The notes under the pieces are model-generated. The model worked only from the letters and a program-made list of their open reading frames with translations. It did not search any database and was not told where the DNA came from. A stretch of DNA of 64,000 nucleotides from Corallococcus silvisoli (GTDB lineage: Bacteria; Myxococcota; Myxococcia; Myxococcales; Myxococcaceae). The position numbers were made by a program, and so were the translations under genes. How positions within the stretch are numbered: the first letter of the stretch is position 1; every line of letters begins with the position of its first letter. Location: the NCBI RefSeq assembly GCF_009909145.1, contig NZ_JAAAPJ010000016.1:62001-126000 (forward strand), written 5' to 3'. Below are positions 37,470 through 46,586 of this stretch, piece by piece.

Positions 37470-37504
37470 GATGGCGAGACAGGGTTGATTCATGTCTCGC
37501 CATC
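37470..37504. terminator. 12-bp perfect inverted repeat after upp
   Basis: GATGGCGAGACA (37470-37481) and TGTCTCGCCATC (37493-37504) form a perfect stem with an 11-nt loop, 54 nt beyond the upp stop. No T-tract follows on either strand, so it may be a weak terminator, an RNA-stability hairpin, or a protein-binding palindrome. Confidence 0.5.
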
Positions 37505-37725
37505 ATGAAGCCGCTTCGCCCGGCGAGCGCGCCAGACGTCCACCGGCAAGTCCCATGAGGATGACGGCCAACCCGTGCGGATGCGAACGGACTCCAGAGC
37601 CGTGATGCGGTGAGCCAGGGCAGGGCCAGCGGACGGTTTTGTCTCTTGGCTCTTGAGAACCGGGAAAGACGGATTTAAGAATTGAACCGTCTAAACGTTT
37701 TTCTCCATTTCCCGGGAGTCCAGGC
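37505..37725. promoter_or_regulatory. Intergenic region upstream of golvesin-domain gene
   Basis: Together with the hairpin this 310-bp gap (37416-37725) separates upp from the next secreted-protein gene. The last 90 nt are clearly less GC-rich, with TTTAAGAATTGAACCG and AAACGTTTTTCTCC, a likely promoter area. No gene is seen. Confidence 0.4.
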
Positions 37726-39162
37726 ATGCGCGCGTCGTGGCGGTCCACCCTGATGGCGGTGATGTTGGGCGCGGTGTTCGCGGAGGGTGTGGCGGTGGCG
37801 GAGCCGGCGCCGGAGTCGCTTCAGGGGGAGGCGGGCACCCAGCGCTGGACGGAGGACCTGGCCGTGGGCGCGGGCACGTCCGAGCTCGTGGGCACGCGGG
37901 ACGGGCTGCTGCGCTACGAGCCCAACGCGGTGATGCGCCGACCCGAGGGCATGAGCCGGCTCACGGGCCTCTTCGAGTTCCCGCCGCGCACCCTGGCTGG
38001 CCCCGTGGACACGTTCCGGCCGCGCGTCGAGGCGGCGGTGGGGCCGGGGCAGGCCGTGGAGGTGGACGTCCGCGTGCGCGTCCCCGGCGGGGCCTGGAGT
38101 GAGTGGCGCACCGCCGCGGGTGACGAGGCCGTGCGCCTGCCTCGCGCGGGCACGGAGGTGCAGGTGCGGCTGGCGCTCATCGCGGACGAGCGGGGCCGGG
38201 GCCCGGAGGTCCAGGCGGTGGGGCTGGAGGGCTGGCGGGACGGGCGCGGCACGGAGGAGGGGCTCCAGGCGCTCGCGCCCCTGAGCTACCGCGTCTACGC
38301 CACCCGCGAGGGGTTGGTGGGCGGCACGACGGCCAACGGCCATGTCATCAAGAGCAACGACCGGTTCGCGGCGCTGCCGTCGCGGCGGGGGCTGGCGTCC
38401 AACGGCGGCTCCGAATACCAGGTGCGCGTCTGCTATTCAAAGACAAGCAAGTGCGCGACGACGTCCGTCTGGGACGTGGGCCCGTGGAACACGAAGGACG
38501 ACTACTGGAACGCGTCCAGCGTGCGCGAGATGTGGAAGAGCCTGCCGCAGGGCAAGCCAGAGGCCCAGGCCGCGTATCAGGACAACTTCAACGGCGGGTT
38601 GGATGAGTTCGGGCGCCGGCCGGCGAACCCCGCGGGCATCGACCTCGCGGACGGGACGTTCTGGACGGACCTGGGGATGACGAACAACGACTGGGTGGAC
38701 GTGACGTACCTGTGGACGTCCGGCGGGGGTTCTTCGTCGGGGCTGGTCATCGACAGCAACAACGCGAACAACGACCAGGCGAAGGGCTACATCCAGCTGA
38801 CGGGTTCCAGCTGGGCGTCCTCCACGAACGTGGCGGGCTACTACGGCACCAGCTACCTGGTGTCCCCGGGCGCGGCGGTGTCGGAGCCGGCGACGTTCTG
38901 GTTCTACCTGCCCGCGGCGGCCACGAAGTCGGTGGACGCGTGGTGGACGGCGGCGACGGACCGCTCCACGGCCGCGCCCTTCATCATCAGCAACGCGGCC
39001 GGCGCGCAGCTGGCGAACGTGAAGGTGAACCAGCAGCTCAACGGCGCGAAGTGGAACACGTTGGGCACGTGGAGCTTCACCGCGGGCTGGAACAAGGTGC
39101 AGGTGAGCCGCTGGGTGACGGCGGGCACCTACGTCGTCGCGGACGCCATCCAGGTCCGTTAG
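37726..39162 (+). CDS. Secreted protein with C-terminal golvesin-like domain
   Basis: The 478-residue protein has a signal peptide (WRSTLMAVMLGAVFAEGVAVAE). A middle part of unknown fold contains YRVYATREGLVGG and two cysteines (VCYSKTSKCATT). The C-terminal 135 residues match the golvesin/Xly CBD-like carbohydrate-binding domain: GYIQLTGSSWASSTNVAGYYG, TFWFYLPAAATKSVDAWWTA, and WNKVQVSRWVTAGTYVVADAIQV. It is probably extracellular and wall- or polysaccharide-binding. No catalytic motif is clear. Confidence 0.85.
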   Translation: MRASWRSTLMAVMLGAVFAEGVAVAEPAPESLQGEAGTQRWTEDLAVGAGTSELVGTRDGLLRYEPNAVMRRPEGMSRLTGLFEFPPRTLAGPVDTFRPRVEAAVGPGQAVEVDVRVRVPGGAWSEWRTAAGDEAVRLPRAGTEVQVRLALIADERGRGPEVQAVGLEGWRDGRGTEEGLQALAPLSYRVYATREGLVGGTTANGHVIKSNDRFAALPSRRGLASNGGSEYQVRVCYSKTSKCATTSVWDVGPWNTKDDYWNASSVREMWKSLPQGKPEAQAAYQDNFNGGLDEFGRRPANPAGIDLADGTFWTDLGMTNNDWVDVTYLWTSGGGSSSGLVIDSNNANNDQAKGYIQLTGSSWASSTNVAGYYGTSYLVSPGAAVSEPATFWFYLPAAATKSVDAWWTAATDRSTAAPFIISNAAGAQLANVKVNQQLNGAKWNTLGTWSFTAGWNKVQVSRWVTAGTYVVADAIQVR

Positions 39163-39278
39163 TCAATCCCTGGCGTGAGCGTTGACCGCCTCCGTGCGTG
39201 GCCGGGGCGGTCAACGCGTCGTGGACGCCCCGGTCGCCCGGGCGATACAACGATGGCCCGTCCCCGAGGAATCCATCC

Positions 39279-40037
39279 ATGGCGCTGCGCACCGTGCTTC
39301 CGCCTCCGCTGGAGGAGCCCCGGCTCTACACGGAGCTGGCGACCTGGTGGCCGCTGTTCTCGCCTCCGGAGGAGTACGCGGAGGAGGCGGAGGAGCTGCT
39401 CGGCATCCTGCGCACGGCGGCGGCGGGGCCCGCGGGCACGATGCTGGAGCTGGGCGCGGGCGGGGGCAGCCTGGCCTTCCACCTGAAACAACACTTCACG
39501 TTGACGCTGACGGACCGCGCGCCGGAGATGGTCGCGGTCAGCCGCGCCCTCAACCCGGAGTGCGAGCACCGGGTGGGGGACATGACGTCCCTGCGGCTGG
39601 GGCGCATGTTCGACCGGGTGATGGTGCACGACGCCATCATGTACGCGGCGGACCGGGACGCCGCGCGGGCCACGGTCCAGACGGCCGCCGCGCACTGCCG
39701 CCCGGGCGGCGCCGTGGTGCTGCTGCCGGACTTCGTGCGGGAGACGTTCGAGTCCACGACGGAGTCGGGAGGGCACGACGCGCCGGACGGGCGCGGGATG
39801 CGCTACCTGATGTGGACGTGGGATCCGGATCCGGACGATGAGACCTTCGAGACCGCGTTCGCGTACCTGCTGCGGGAAGCGGATGGGACGGTGAGCATGT
39901 CCCAGGAGCGCCACCGCTTCGGCCTGTTCCGGCGGGAGGACTGGCTTGGGTGGATGGCGGAGGCGGGCTGCCCCGCGACGACGCGGCGGGACCCGTGGAA
40001 CCGCGAGGTCTTCATCGGGGTGCGGGAGCCGGAGTGA
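39279..40037 (+). CDS. Class I SAM-dependent methyltransferase
   Basis: The 252-residue protein has the SAM-binding motif MLELGAGGGSLAFHL, followed by the acidic TLTDRAPEMVAVS and the motif II region HDAIMYAADRDAA. A small inserted region near WTWDPDPDDETFETAF may shape the substrate site. GAGGA precedes ATG 39279. The stop overlaps the start of the CapA-like gene (TGATG), so the two are coupled. The substrate is unknown. Confidence 0.9.
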   Translation: MALRTVLPPPLEEPRLYTELATWWPLFSPPEEYAEEAEELLGILRTAAAGPAGTMLELGAGGGSLAFHLKQHFTLTLTDRAPEMVAVSRALNPECEHRVGDMTSLRLGRMFDRVMVHDAIMYAADRDAARATVQTAAAHCRPGGAVVLLPDFVRETFESTTESGGHDAPDGRGMRYLMWTWDPDPDDETFETAFAYLLREADGTVSMSQERHRFGLFRREDWLGWMAEAGCPATTRRDPWNREVFIGVREPE

Positions 40038-41368
40038 TGCGCGGTTGGGGGGCGGTGCTGGCGCTGGGGTGGATGCCATGGCTGGCCATGGCCGCGCCCG
40101 TGCGCGTGGAGCTGGTGTTTGGCGGAGATGTGATTCCGCACGGCGAGGTGAAGTCGGTGGCGCGGGCCCACGCGCGAAGCGGGGCGGTGCCGCCGGGCGG
40201 CGGTGCGGCGGCCTCGCTCAACCATGAGGGCTGGGACCACGTCTTCGGGCCGCTGTCGGACGTGCTGCGCACGGCGGACGTGGGCGTGGTGAACCTGGAG
40301 ACGCCCGTCACCGCCAACGACAAGGCCTTCACGAAGGAGCTGGTCTTCAACGCGCCGCCCGCGATGGTGCGAGCGCTGGTGGGGGCGGGCGTGAAGGTGG
40401 TGTCCACGGGCAACAACCACGCGCGCGATCAGCACGTGGAGGGCCTGGTGGAGACGCTGCGCCACCTGGACGCGGCGGGGCTGCGCCATGCGGGCACGGG
40501 GACCACCCGGGACGCGGCCTGGGCGCCGGTCTTCATGGACGTGCGCGGGGTACGGCTGGGCTTCCTGTCCTTCACGCGGAGCCTGAATGGCTTCAGCAAC
40601 CCGAAGGAAGCGGATGCGCCACACGCGGCGCTCTTGCCCTATCCAGAGCATGAATCGCGCAGGGGCCTGAAGCTGGAGGAGGCGCTGGAGCGGGTGCGCG
40701 CCGCGGCGGCGAAGTGTGACGCGCTCTTCGTGATGGGACACTGGGGGCGGGAGTATTCAGACACGCCGCATCCATTGGACCGGGCGTTGGGGCAGGCCTT
40801 CCTGGAGGCGGGGGCGTTCGCGGTCATCGGGCATCATCCGCACGTGCTCCAGCCGCTGGAGGCGTACACGACGAAGTCGGGGCGCCAGGGGTTCATCGCG
40901 TATTCGCTGGGCAACCTGGTGGCGAACCAGGGGCGCTTCTACCAGCACGTGAAGGGGCAGCTGGGGAAGGACGGCGACAAGCGGGACTCGCTGCTGCTGC
41001 GCGTGGGCGTGACGCGCGCGGAGCCCGGCGCGCCGGTGGCGCTGGCGGATGTGTCGGTGTTGCCGGTGTGGATTGAGAACAACGCCACCGGCCGCAAGGC
41101 CCGCGCGCGGCGCAACATCCAGCCGGTGCTCATCGACCGGGAGGTGGAGGAGGTGTCCCGGCGGTTGGCGGCGCTGGCGCTGCGCACGGCGCCCCAGGAC
41201 AAGGCCTCCCGCGCGGAGCAAGCCTCGCTGGAGAAGCGTCTGGCGAGCGCCCGGTACCGCCGCGAGCGCATCCTGCGCATGCTGCCCACGGAGTTCCGCG
41301 TGGCCACGCCCGAGCTGCGGCGGAGGGACGACAGCGAGGCGGGGCTGACCGCCCAGACGGTGCCGTGA
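40037..41368 (+). CDS. CapA-family (poly-gamma-glutamate synthesis type) metallophosphatase-like protein
   Basis: The 443-residue protein has a signal-like N-terminus (AVLALGWMPWLAMAAP), then the CapA motifs LVFGGDVIPHG, NLETPVT, STGNNHARDQHVEGL, MGHWGREY, IGHHPHVLQPLE and AYSLGNLVANQ. These form the metallophosphatase-like fold found in capsule and cell-surface polymer assembly. The last 80 residues are a basic helical extension. It is probably periplasmic. No other capsule-synthesis gene is adjacent, so its polymer is unknown. Confidence 0.9.
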   Translation: MRGWGAVLALGWMPWLAMAAPVRVELVFGGDVIPHGEVKSVARAHARSGAVPPGGGAAASLNHEGWDHVFGPLSDVLRTADVGVVNLETPVTANDKAFTKELVFNAPPAMVRALVGAGVKVVSTGNNHARDQHVEGLVETLRHLDAAGLRHAGTGTTRDAAWAPVFMDVRGVRLGFLSFTRSLNGFSNPKEADAPHAALLPYPEHESRRGLKLEEALERVRAAAAKCDALFVMGHWGREYSDTPHPLDRALGQAFLEAGAFAVIGHHPHVLQPLEAYTTKSGRQGFIAYSLGNLVANQGRFYQHVKGQLGKDGDKRDSLLLRVGVTRAEPGAPVALADVSVLPVWIENNATGRKARARRNIQPVLIDREVEEVSRRLAALALRTAPQDKASRAEQASLEKRLASARYRRERILRMLPTEFRVATPELRRRDDSEAGLTAQTVP

Positions 41369-41726
41369 AGCGGCACGCCGCGCTCCGCGGGAGCGGAGTG
41401 TTCATGAAACACAGCCACTCCCGAGGGCCGCCGGAAGGGACTCCGCGCGGGGCACGGCCGCTCGCATGTCCTGTCAGCTTGTGACACTTCCGTGAGTGGA
41501 GTTCCGGCACACCGAGGGACTGGTCCCCGCCACGCCCGCGAAGAGCAGCGCCATCACCGAAGCCGCCAGCGGGCGCTGAGCCCGAATCCGACGCCTCCGG
41601 ACGCACCCTGGGACGCCGCGTCGTGCGTGCAGCGTGTGGGGCGACACCCGTGGACGCTCCCTTTCATCCCGGAGCGTTCGTGCGCCGTCCCCGTCCCGGG
41701 TTCCGCTGGAGCCCGCGGACCCAGTC
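41369..41726. other. 358-bp gap between convergent genes
   Basis: The gap lies between the CapA-like gene and the CLC transporter, which converge. I see no convincing gene. A short minus-strand frame ending in GVGFGLSARWRLR near 41580 has the look of an outer-membrane protein end but lacks a body. No strong terminator hairpin was found. Confidence 0.3.
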
Positions 41727-43013
41727 TCAGCGGGGCGCCTCGGGCTGCTTCGGGGGCGCCTCGTGCAGGTCGCGCAAGGCGACGACCCGGTCCAGCAGCG
41801 GCCCGCCCAGCTTCCTCCGCGCGATGCGCTGCGAGGGATAGATGCCCCGGTGGCCGGTGAGCAGATACGCCACCGTGGCGACGATGGCCACGTGCGGGAG
41901 CACCGCCGCGCCCACCAGCTCCACCGCCATCAGCGACAGCGCGAGCGGCGTGTTGGCCGCCGCCGCGAACAGCGCCGCCATGCCCACCGCCGCGCCCAGG
42001 TCCACCGGCAGGCCCAGCAGCCGCGCGAGCACGTTGCCCAGCGCCGCGCCAATGAAGAACAGCGGCGTCACCTCGCCGCCCAGGAACCCCGCGCCCAGCG
42101 TCACCACCGTGAAGATGAGCTTCCACGCGAACGCGCCCCACGGCAGCGACACGTCCTGGAACGCGCGCAGGATGCCGGGCACGCCCAGGCCCAGGTAGTC
42201 GCTGGTGCCCGCGAGCTTCCACAGCCCCACCACGCCCAGGCCGCCCAGGGCCATGCGCACCGGCAGCCACGGGACGCGGCGCTCCAGCACGCGCTTCAGG
42301 CCGTGCGTGCCTTCGATGAAGGCCACCGCCACCGCGGCCACCGCCACCGCGAACACCAGCCACTTGCCCAGCACCGGCAGCGTCAAGGCCAGCGCCTGAG
42401 GCGACGGATACGCGGTGTGGTGGATGCCCAGGCCGCGCGTCACCATGTCCCCCACCACGGACGCGGTGAGCGCGGGCAGGAGCGCCTCGTAGCCCAGCCG
42501 GCCCACGCACACGACCTCCAGCCCGAACAGCGTGCCCGCCAGCGGCGTGCCGAACACCGAACCGAACCCACCCGCGATGCCCGCCGCCAGCAGCTCGCGC
42601 CGCGTGTCCGGCGACACGCGGAAGCGGTGGGCCAGCTGGTCCGCCAGGCTCGCGCCCATCTGCACCGCCGTGCCCTCGCGCCCGGCGCTCCCGCCGAACA
42701 GGTGGGTGAGCACCGTGCCCAGCAGCACCATGGGCGCCATGCGCAGCGGAATCACCGCGTCCCCGGCATGCACCGTGTCCAGCACCAGGTTGTTGCCGCC
42801 CCGGATGGACTCGCCCCACCGGCCGTACACCGCCCCCAGGACGAGCCCCGCCACCGGCAGCGCGTACACCAGCGCCTCGTGCGCCACCCGGAACTCCGTC
42901 GCGTGCTCCAGCAGGGCCAGGAACGCCGCGGACGCCACGCCGCACACCCCGCCCACCACCGCGCCCAGCAGCAGCCACTGGCCCAGCGCCTGGGCACTCC
43001 GGGAGAGGTTCAT
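41727..43013 (-). CDS. CLC-family transporter, probably fluoride-type (CLC-F)
   Basis: The 428-residue membrane protein carries CLC motifs HLFGGSAGREGTAVQMGASLAD (gating Glu) and GAGFLGGEVTPLFFIGAALGN. The usual GSGIP chloride motif is replaced in the region YGRWGESIRGGNNLVLDTVH, and GREGP is GREGT, both traits I associate with the fluoride/proton antiporter branch. About ten hydrophobic segments are visible. If right, it exports fluoride. No complete fluoride riboswitch is found upstream. A chloride transporter of a divergent branch remains possible. Confidence 0.82.
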   Translation of the reverse strand: MNLSRSAQALGQWLLLGAVVGGVCGVASAAFLALLEHATEFRVAHEALVYALPVAGLVLGAVYGRWGESIRGGNNLVLDTVHAGDAVIPLRMAPMVLLGTVLTHLFGGSAGREGTAVQMGASLADQLAHRFRVSPDTRRELLAAGIAGGFGSVFGTPLAGTLFGLEVVCVGRLGYEALLPALTASVVGDMVTRGLGIHHTAYPSPQALALTLPVLGKWLVFAVAVAAVAVAFIEGTHGLKRVLERRVPWLPVRMALGGLGVVGLWKLAGTSDYLGLGVPGILRAFQDVSLPWGAFAWKLIFTVVTLGAGFLGGEVTPLFFIGAALGNVLARLLGLPVDLGAAVGMAALFAAAANTPLALSLMAVELVGAAVLPHVAIVATVAYLLTGHRGIYPSQRIARRKLGGPLLDRVVALRDLHEAPPKQPEAPR

Positions 43014-43332
43014 GGCGGCGCAGTCTAGGCGCGACGCGATGCTCCGGCCGGGCGTTTCCATCACGCCAAACACAGACAACGGATTCTTCCAGTCAGAGGC
43101 CTTCTTTCTGGCATGAAACAAGGTGAAACATCGCGTCAACCCGGAGCGCTGCGTCACGGCGCGGGGCGTGAGGCTCCCCTCTGACGCATCGTGGCGGAAT
43201 TCGCGTTCAACAAGGAATGCAAGTTGTGGAGTTATTTCTGGTCTGAGAGGTGATTCCAAAGTCAAAGCCGTGTACGGTGCGCGGCCTCTCCCCTTGCCGG
43301 GGCGGGAACCCCCTACCTCTCCAGGAGCCGGT
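43014..43332. promoter_or_regulatory. 319-bp divergent region upstream of CLC and SGNH genes
   Basis: The region carries promoters for the leftward CLC gene and the rightward SGNH hydrolase gene. It is less GC-rich around 43080-43130 and 43200-43260 (GGAATGCAAGTTGTGGAG, GATTCCAAAGTCAAAGCC). A minus-strand hairpin at 43051-43067 (GGCG/CGCC) lies near the CLC start. Confidence 0.35.
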
Positions 43333-44418
43333 ATGTCCGTTCGTCTCAGCGGGCTGTCCCTCGCCGCCGTCCTCGCCGCCACCACGCTGGGTGGAAGCGC
43401 GATGGCCAGCACCATCAACCAGAACACGTCGTGGACCATCAACCGCTCGGCGTCGCAGACGTACCGGGTGGTGGCGTACGGCGACTCCATCTTCGCCGGC
43501 TACAACGGCGGCATCAGCAGCGTGGCGCGCCGTGGCGCGCCGGTGGTGGAGGGTGAGTACGCGGCGAAGAAGTGGGGCGCGAACGTGGAGGTGGTCCGCC
43601 GCACGAAGTCCGGCGCGAAGGCGGACGACATCTACAACAACAAGATCGTCTCCGAGCGCTCGTACATGCAGGCGTCCAACACGCGCGTCGTGATGTTCGA
43701 GATGTGCGGCAACGACTACCTGCAGGCCCGCAGCGCGTTCACCGACCAGACGGGGACGTGCAACTACAGCGGCCTGCAGAGCGCGCTGGCGACGTGCACC
43801 ACGTACATGGAGCGTGGCATGCAGGCCATCAACCAGTACGCGACGACCGCGAAGGTGAAGGTCATCTCCAACATCTACTACCCCGGCTATGACGCGGACA
43901 ACGTGCTGACGTCCTGCACGGACTCGGCGACGGGGCAGAAGGTGAACAAGCAGCAGTACTTCCTGCCGCTGCTGGCGCGCAGCAACTGGCGCGCGTGCAG
44001 CCTGGCGACCAAGTATGGCTTCAAGTGCGCGGACGCGTTCGCGGAGATGATGGCGTCGGACTACGACCGCAACGGCGACGGCCTGGTGGATTCGGAGGCC
44101 ATCGCCTACCGCGAGGGCGAGTCCGAGGACGCCTACGTGCAGCGCATCAGCGTGACCCTGCGCAGCACCCTGCGCGACGCGAACCTGCACCTGGCGAACG
44201 CGAGCACCAGCTACGACTACATCCAGTCCGACAACACGCACCCGACCTACACGGGCTCCACCATCAGCGTGAACATCTTCTCCGGCTCCGGCTCCGGTTC
44301 GGCCGCGCCGGGCTACACGGACAGCCAGATCGTCAACGGCAAGAACCCGGACTGGAACAAGTTCGGCCACGAGCGCATGGGCTGGAGCCTGTCCACGTTC
44401 GACCCCGCCACGCCGTGA
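43333..44418 (+). CDS. Secreted SGNH/GDSL-type hydrolase with EF-hand-like loop
   Basis: The 361-residue protein has a signal peptide ending near SAMAS. Block I is VVAYGDSIFAGYN (nucleophile Ser), block III is EMCGNDYL (Asn), and block V is SDNTHPTYTG (catalytic Asp and His). A calcium loop, DYDRNGDGLVDSE, sits in the middle, and several cysteines suggest disulfides. AGGAG precedes ATG 43333. It should be an extracellular esterase or deacetylase acting on lipid or polysaccharide. A strong terminator follows. Confidence 0.9.
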   Translation: MSVRLSGLSLAAVLAATTLGGSAMASTINQNTSWTINRSASQTYRVVAYGDSIFAGYNGGISSVARRGAPVVEGEYAAKKWGANVEVVRRTKSGAKADDIYNNKIVSERSYMQASNTRVVMFEMCGNDYLQARSAFTDQTGTCNYSGLQSALATCTTYMERGMQAINQYATTAKVKVISNIYYPGYDADNVLTSCTDSATGQKVNKQQYFLPLLARSNWRACSLATKYGFKCADAFAEMMASDYDRNGDGLVDSEAIAYREGESEDAYVQRISVTLRSTLRDANLHLANASTSYDYIQSDNTHPTYTGSTISVNIFSGSGSGSAAPGYTDSQIVNGKNPDWNKFGHERMGWSLSTFDPATP

Positions 44419-44445
44419 GCTGAGGCGGCATCCGCGGGACCCCAG

Positions 44446-44479
44446 GGCCTCCGACCTGTCACCGGGTCGGGGGCCTTTT
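44446..44479 (+). terminator. Rho-independent terminator after SGNH hydrolase
   Basis: GGCCTCCGACC and GGTCGGGGGCC pair over 11 bp (one G-U) around an 8-nt loop and are followed by TTTT. It begins 27 nt beyond the stop, in the right orientation. Confidence 0.85.
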
Positions 44480-44863
44480 CATGTCCGCTGAGAAGGAGGG
44501 AAGGCGCCCCTGGGCCTGGCACGGACCGCCGGAGTCTTGGTTTGTGAAAGCGTGACGGTGGAGGGCCGCGGCCCTGTCGCCCCTCACCGGGGGACAGGGC
44601 CTCTGTCGTCAATGCCATCAATCCCAGGCGGCCCTCGGCCCCGCATTGAACGGAACGTGCCATGTGCATGTTATGGCTATCAAGCCGTGCAACGCCGGTT
44701 TTGTTGAGCTGGCTTGAAATGCTGATTTTGCGTACCCGGGGGCATGCTTGTTTGTTGGAAGTCCGATTGGGAAACACAGTTCTCCGCCATGGCACGCCGG
44801 GTGTAACGGGAGGGAGCGGTCCTTCCCACTGTGGGAGGCTTTAGTGCTCTGGGGGAGAAACGA
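44480..44863. promoter_or_regulatory. Long leader region upstream of DUF6923-like gene, with second hairpin
   Basis: The 384 bp contain a 9-bp perfect inverted repeat, GGCCCTGTC (44570-44578) and GACAGGGCC (44593-44601), without a T-tract. From about 44650 to 44780 it is strikingly AT-rich for this genome (GGTTTTGTTGAGCTGG, TTGAAATGCTGATTTTGCG), which suggests a promoter and perhaps a long 5' leader. No gene is seen. Confidence 0.4.
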
Positions 44864-46534
44864 ATGCATCAGACATGGAAGGCTGCCATTGCGGCGGCCA
44901 CGGTGATGGTCGGTGGTGCTGCGCAGGCTCACGACTTCGTCGCCTTGAAGCTCGTCAATGGTTATCAGACGCTCGACATCACCTCGTACCCGACGACGGT
45001 CAATTTCACGACGGTCGCGCTCAATTCGCACCCGACGCTGCCTTCGACGCTGCTGACCGCGACGGATCCGCTGTTGACGCCCTCGGGCTGGACGTTCACG
45101 CCGCCGCTGCCGCAGTCGGTGCCGGTGGATGGGAACCTCATCTCCTACTACTCGTTCACCATCAACAGCTTCGACGACTGCGTCGCGCTGGGGAACGCGG
45201 ATGACGACCCGACGACGCCCGGCCCGCTGCCGAACGCGGCGTTCACGAACACGTTCTTCGCCACGTGGGACAGTGGCACCGCGCAGAGCAGCGTGAAGGT
45301 GACGTGCAAGCCGGCGAACACGCTGCCGTGCGACAACAGCCTGTTCTACTCGGACAGCGGGCTGGGGCTGCCCAACACGACGCTGAGCAGGATGAACCCC
45401 GCGACGGCGGCGCTGACGCCGTTCTCCACGGCGAACATCTTCTACTCCGCCACGGCCTTCAACCACCTGGATGGCTACATCTACGCCATCGACAACACGC
45501 TGCCGGTGAAGAACCTGGTGCGCATTGGCGCGGATGGCGTCGCCACCATCGTCGGGCCCCTGCCGCAGCTGAACCTGCTGAACACGTACCCGGCCGGCAC
45601 CGTCCTGTCCGACGGCACCTACCTCATCTTCAGCGGCCCGGGCTTCGGGGTCATCCCGTCGTACGCGCGCATCAACCTGACCACGGGCACCGTCATCAAC
45701 GCCGGGGCCGCCCCGACGCTGGCGAGCATCCTCGACTTCGCGACGAACCCGCTCGACGGCCAGGTGTACGGCTACAACCAGGTCACCCACCGCATGACCC
45801 GGTTCGACCCGAACACGGGCAACACCACCGACTACGGCCCCATCGGGCCGCCGGACGGCCTCACCGGTCTGCCCGCGCTGTACTTCACGACGACCGCCGC
45901 CGCCTTCGACGCCGCGGGGACGCTCTACGTCTACGGCAACCAGCTGACCGGCCTGCTCCACCCCATCAACACCCTCTACACGGTGAACGTGACCACGGGG
46001 GTCTTCACGGCCGTCGCCACGGGCGCGGTGAGCCTCAACGGCAACGAGAACTTCGCCTCCTGCCCGTTCCCCTCCGCGCTCGAGAAGAGCGCGACCCGCA
46101 ACGAGGGGTTCTTCAAGACGCATGAGGAGGCGCTGTCCGCGTGCCTCTCCAACGGCGGCAGCATCGACCTGGGCCGGCTGGGCACCGTGAACAGCGTGGA
46201 GGAGGCCATGGGTGTCCTGTGGCTCAGCCCCTCCGCGACGCAGCAGCGCGTCCCCCGCACGGAGGAGCAGTCCCTGCGCGTGAAGCTGGGTCGTCAGTCG
46301 CTCACCGCCACCTGCAACTCGCGGCTCTTCGGCGCGGCCACGCAGCCTGGGGTCGAGCGTGCCCGCAGGGCCATGGACTCCGGCACCCGCGAGGACATGG
46401 AGGCCCAGCTGACGGAGCTGCGCGCGCTCAACGACAAGGGCTCCCGGTACGCGCTGCCCATGTCCTTCAACGGTGGGCCGGCGTCGGCGTCGCATGCCCT
46501 CTCCATCGCCCGCGAGCCGAAGAGCAGCCTCTGA
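44864..46534 (+). CDS. Secreted beta-propeller-like protein (DUF6923-like)
   Basis: The 556-residue protein has a signal peptide (AAIAAATVMVGGAAQA). Residues about 150-410 form propeller-like repeats (LSRMNPATAALTPF, DGYIYAIDN, ARINLTTGTVINAG, MTRFDPNTGNTTDYG, LYTVNVTTGVFTAV), as in the DUF6923 group. A Thr-rich N-terminal domain and a C-terminal helical segment (GFFKTHEEALSACLSNGGSIDLGRLG) complete it. A ribosome site GGGAG precedes ATG 44864. It shares strand and a 52-nt gap with the lipoprotein gene that follows. Function is unknown; surface role likely. Confidence 0.75.
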   Translation: MHQTWKAAIAAATVMVGGAAQAHDFVALKLVNGYQTLDITSYPTTVNFTTVALNSHPTLPSTLLTATDPLLTPSGWTFTPPLPQSVPVDGNLISYYSFTINSFDDCVALGNADDDPTTPGPLPNAAFTNTFFATWDSGTAQSSVKVTCKPANTLPCDNSLFYSDSGLGLPNTTLSRMNPATAALTPFSTANIFYSATAFNHLDGYIYAIDNTLPVKNLVRIGADGVATIVGPLPQLNLLNTYPAGTVLSDGTYLIFSGPGFGVIPSYARINLTTGTVINAGAAPTLASILDFATNPLDGQVYGYNQVTHRMTRFDPNTGNTTDYGPIGPPDGLTGLPALYFTTTAAAFDAAGTLYVYGNQLTGLLHPINTLYTVNVTTGVFTAVATGAVSLNGNENFASCPFPSALEKSATRNEGFFKTHEEALSACLSNGGSIDLGRLGTVNSVEEAMGVLWLSPSATQQRVPRTEEQSLRVKLGRQSLTATCNSRLFGAATQPGVERARRAMDSGTREDMEAQLTELRALNDKGSRYALPMSFNGGPASASHALSIAREPKSSL

Positions 46535-46586
46535 GCGCTGAGTTCAGACATCGATTTCAAACATTCAGATTCTGGAGAACACGCAC

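Noticed and set aside
41554..41640. Minus-strand frame ending GVGFGLSARWRLR as an outer-membrane protein end
   Set aside because: No upstream body and no start; it is a chance extension past the CLC gene region.
43051..43067. Possible fluoride riboswitch upstream of the CLC gene
   Set aside because: Only the first stem resembles it; the loop is one base too long and the downstream conserved segment is missing.
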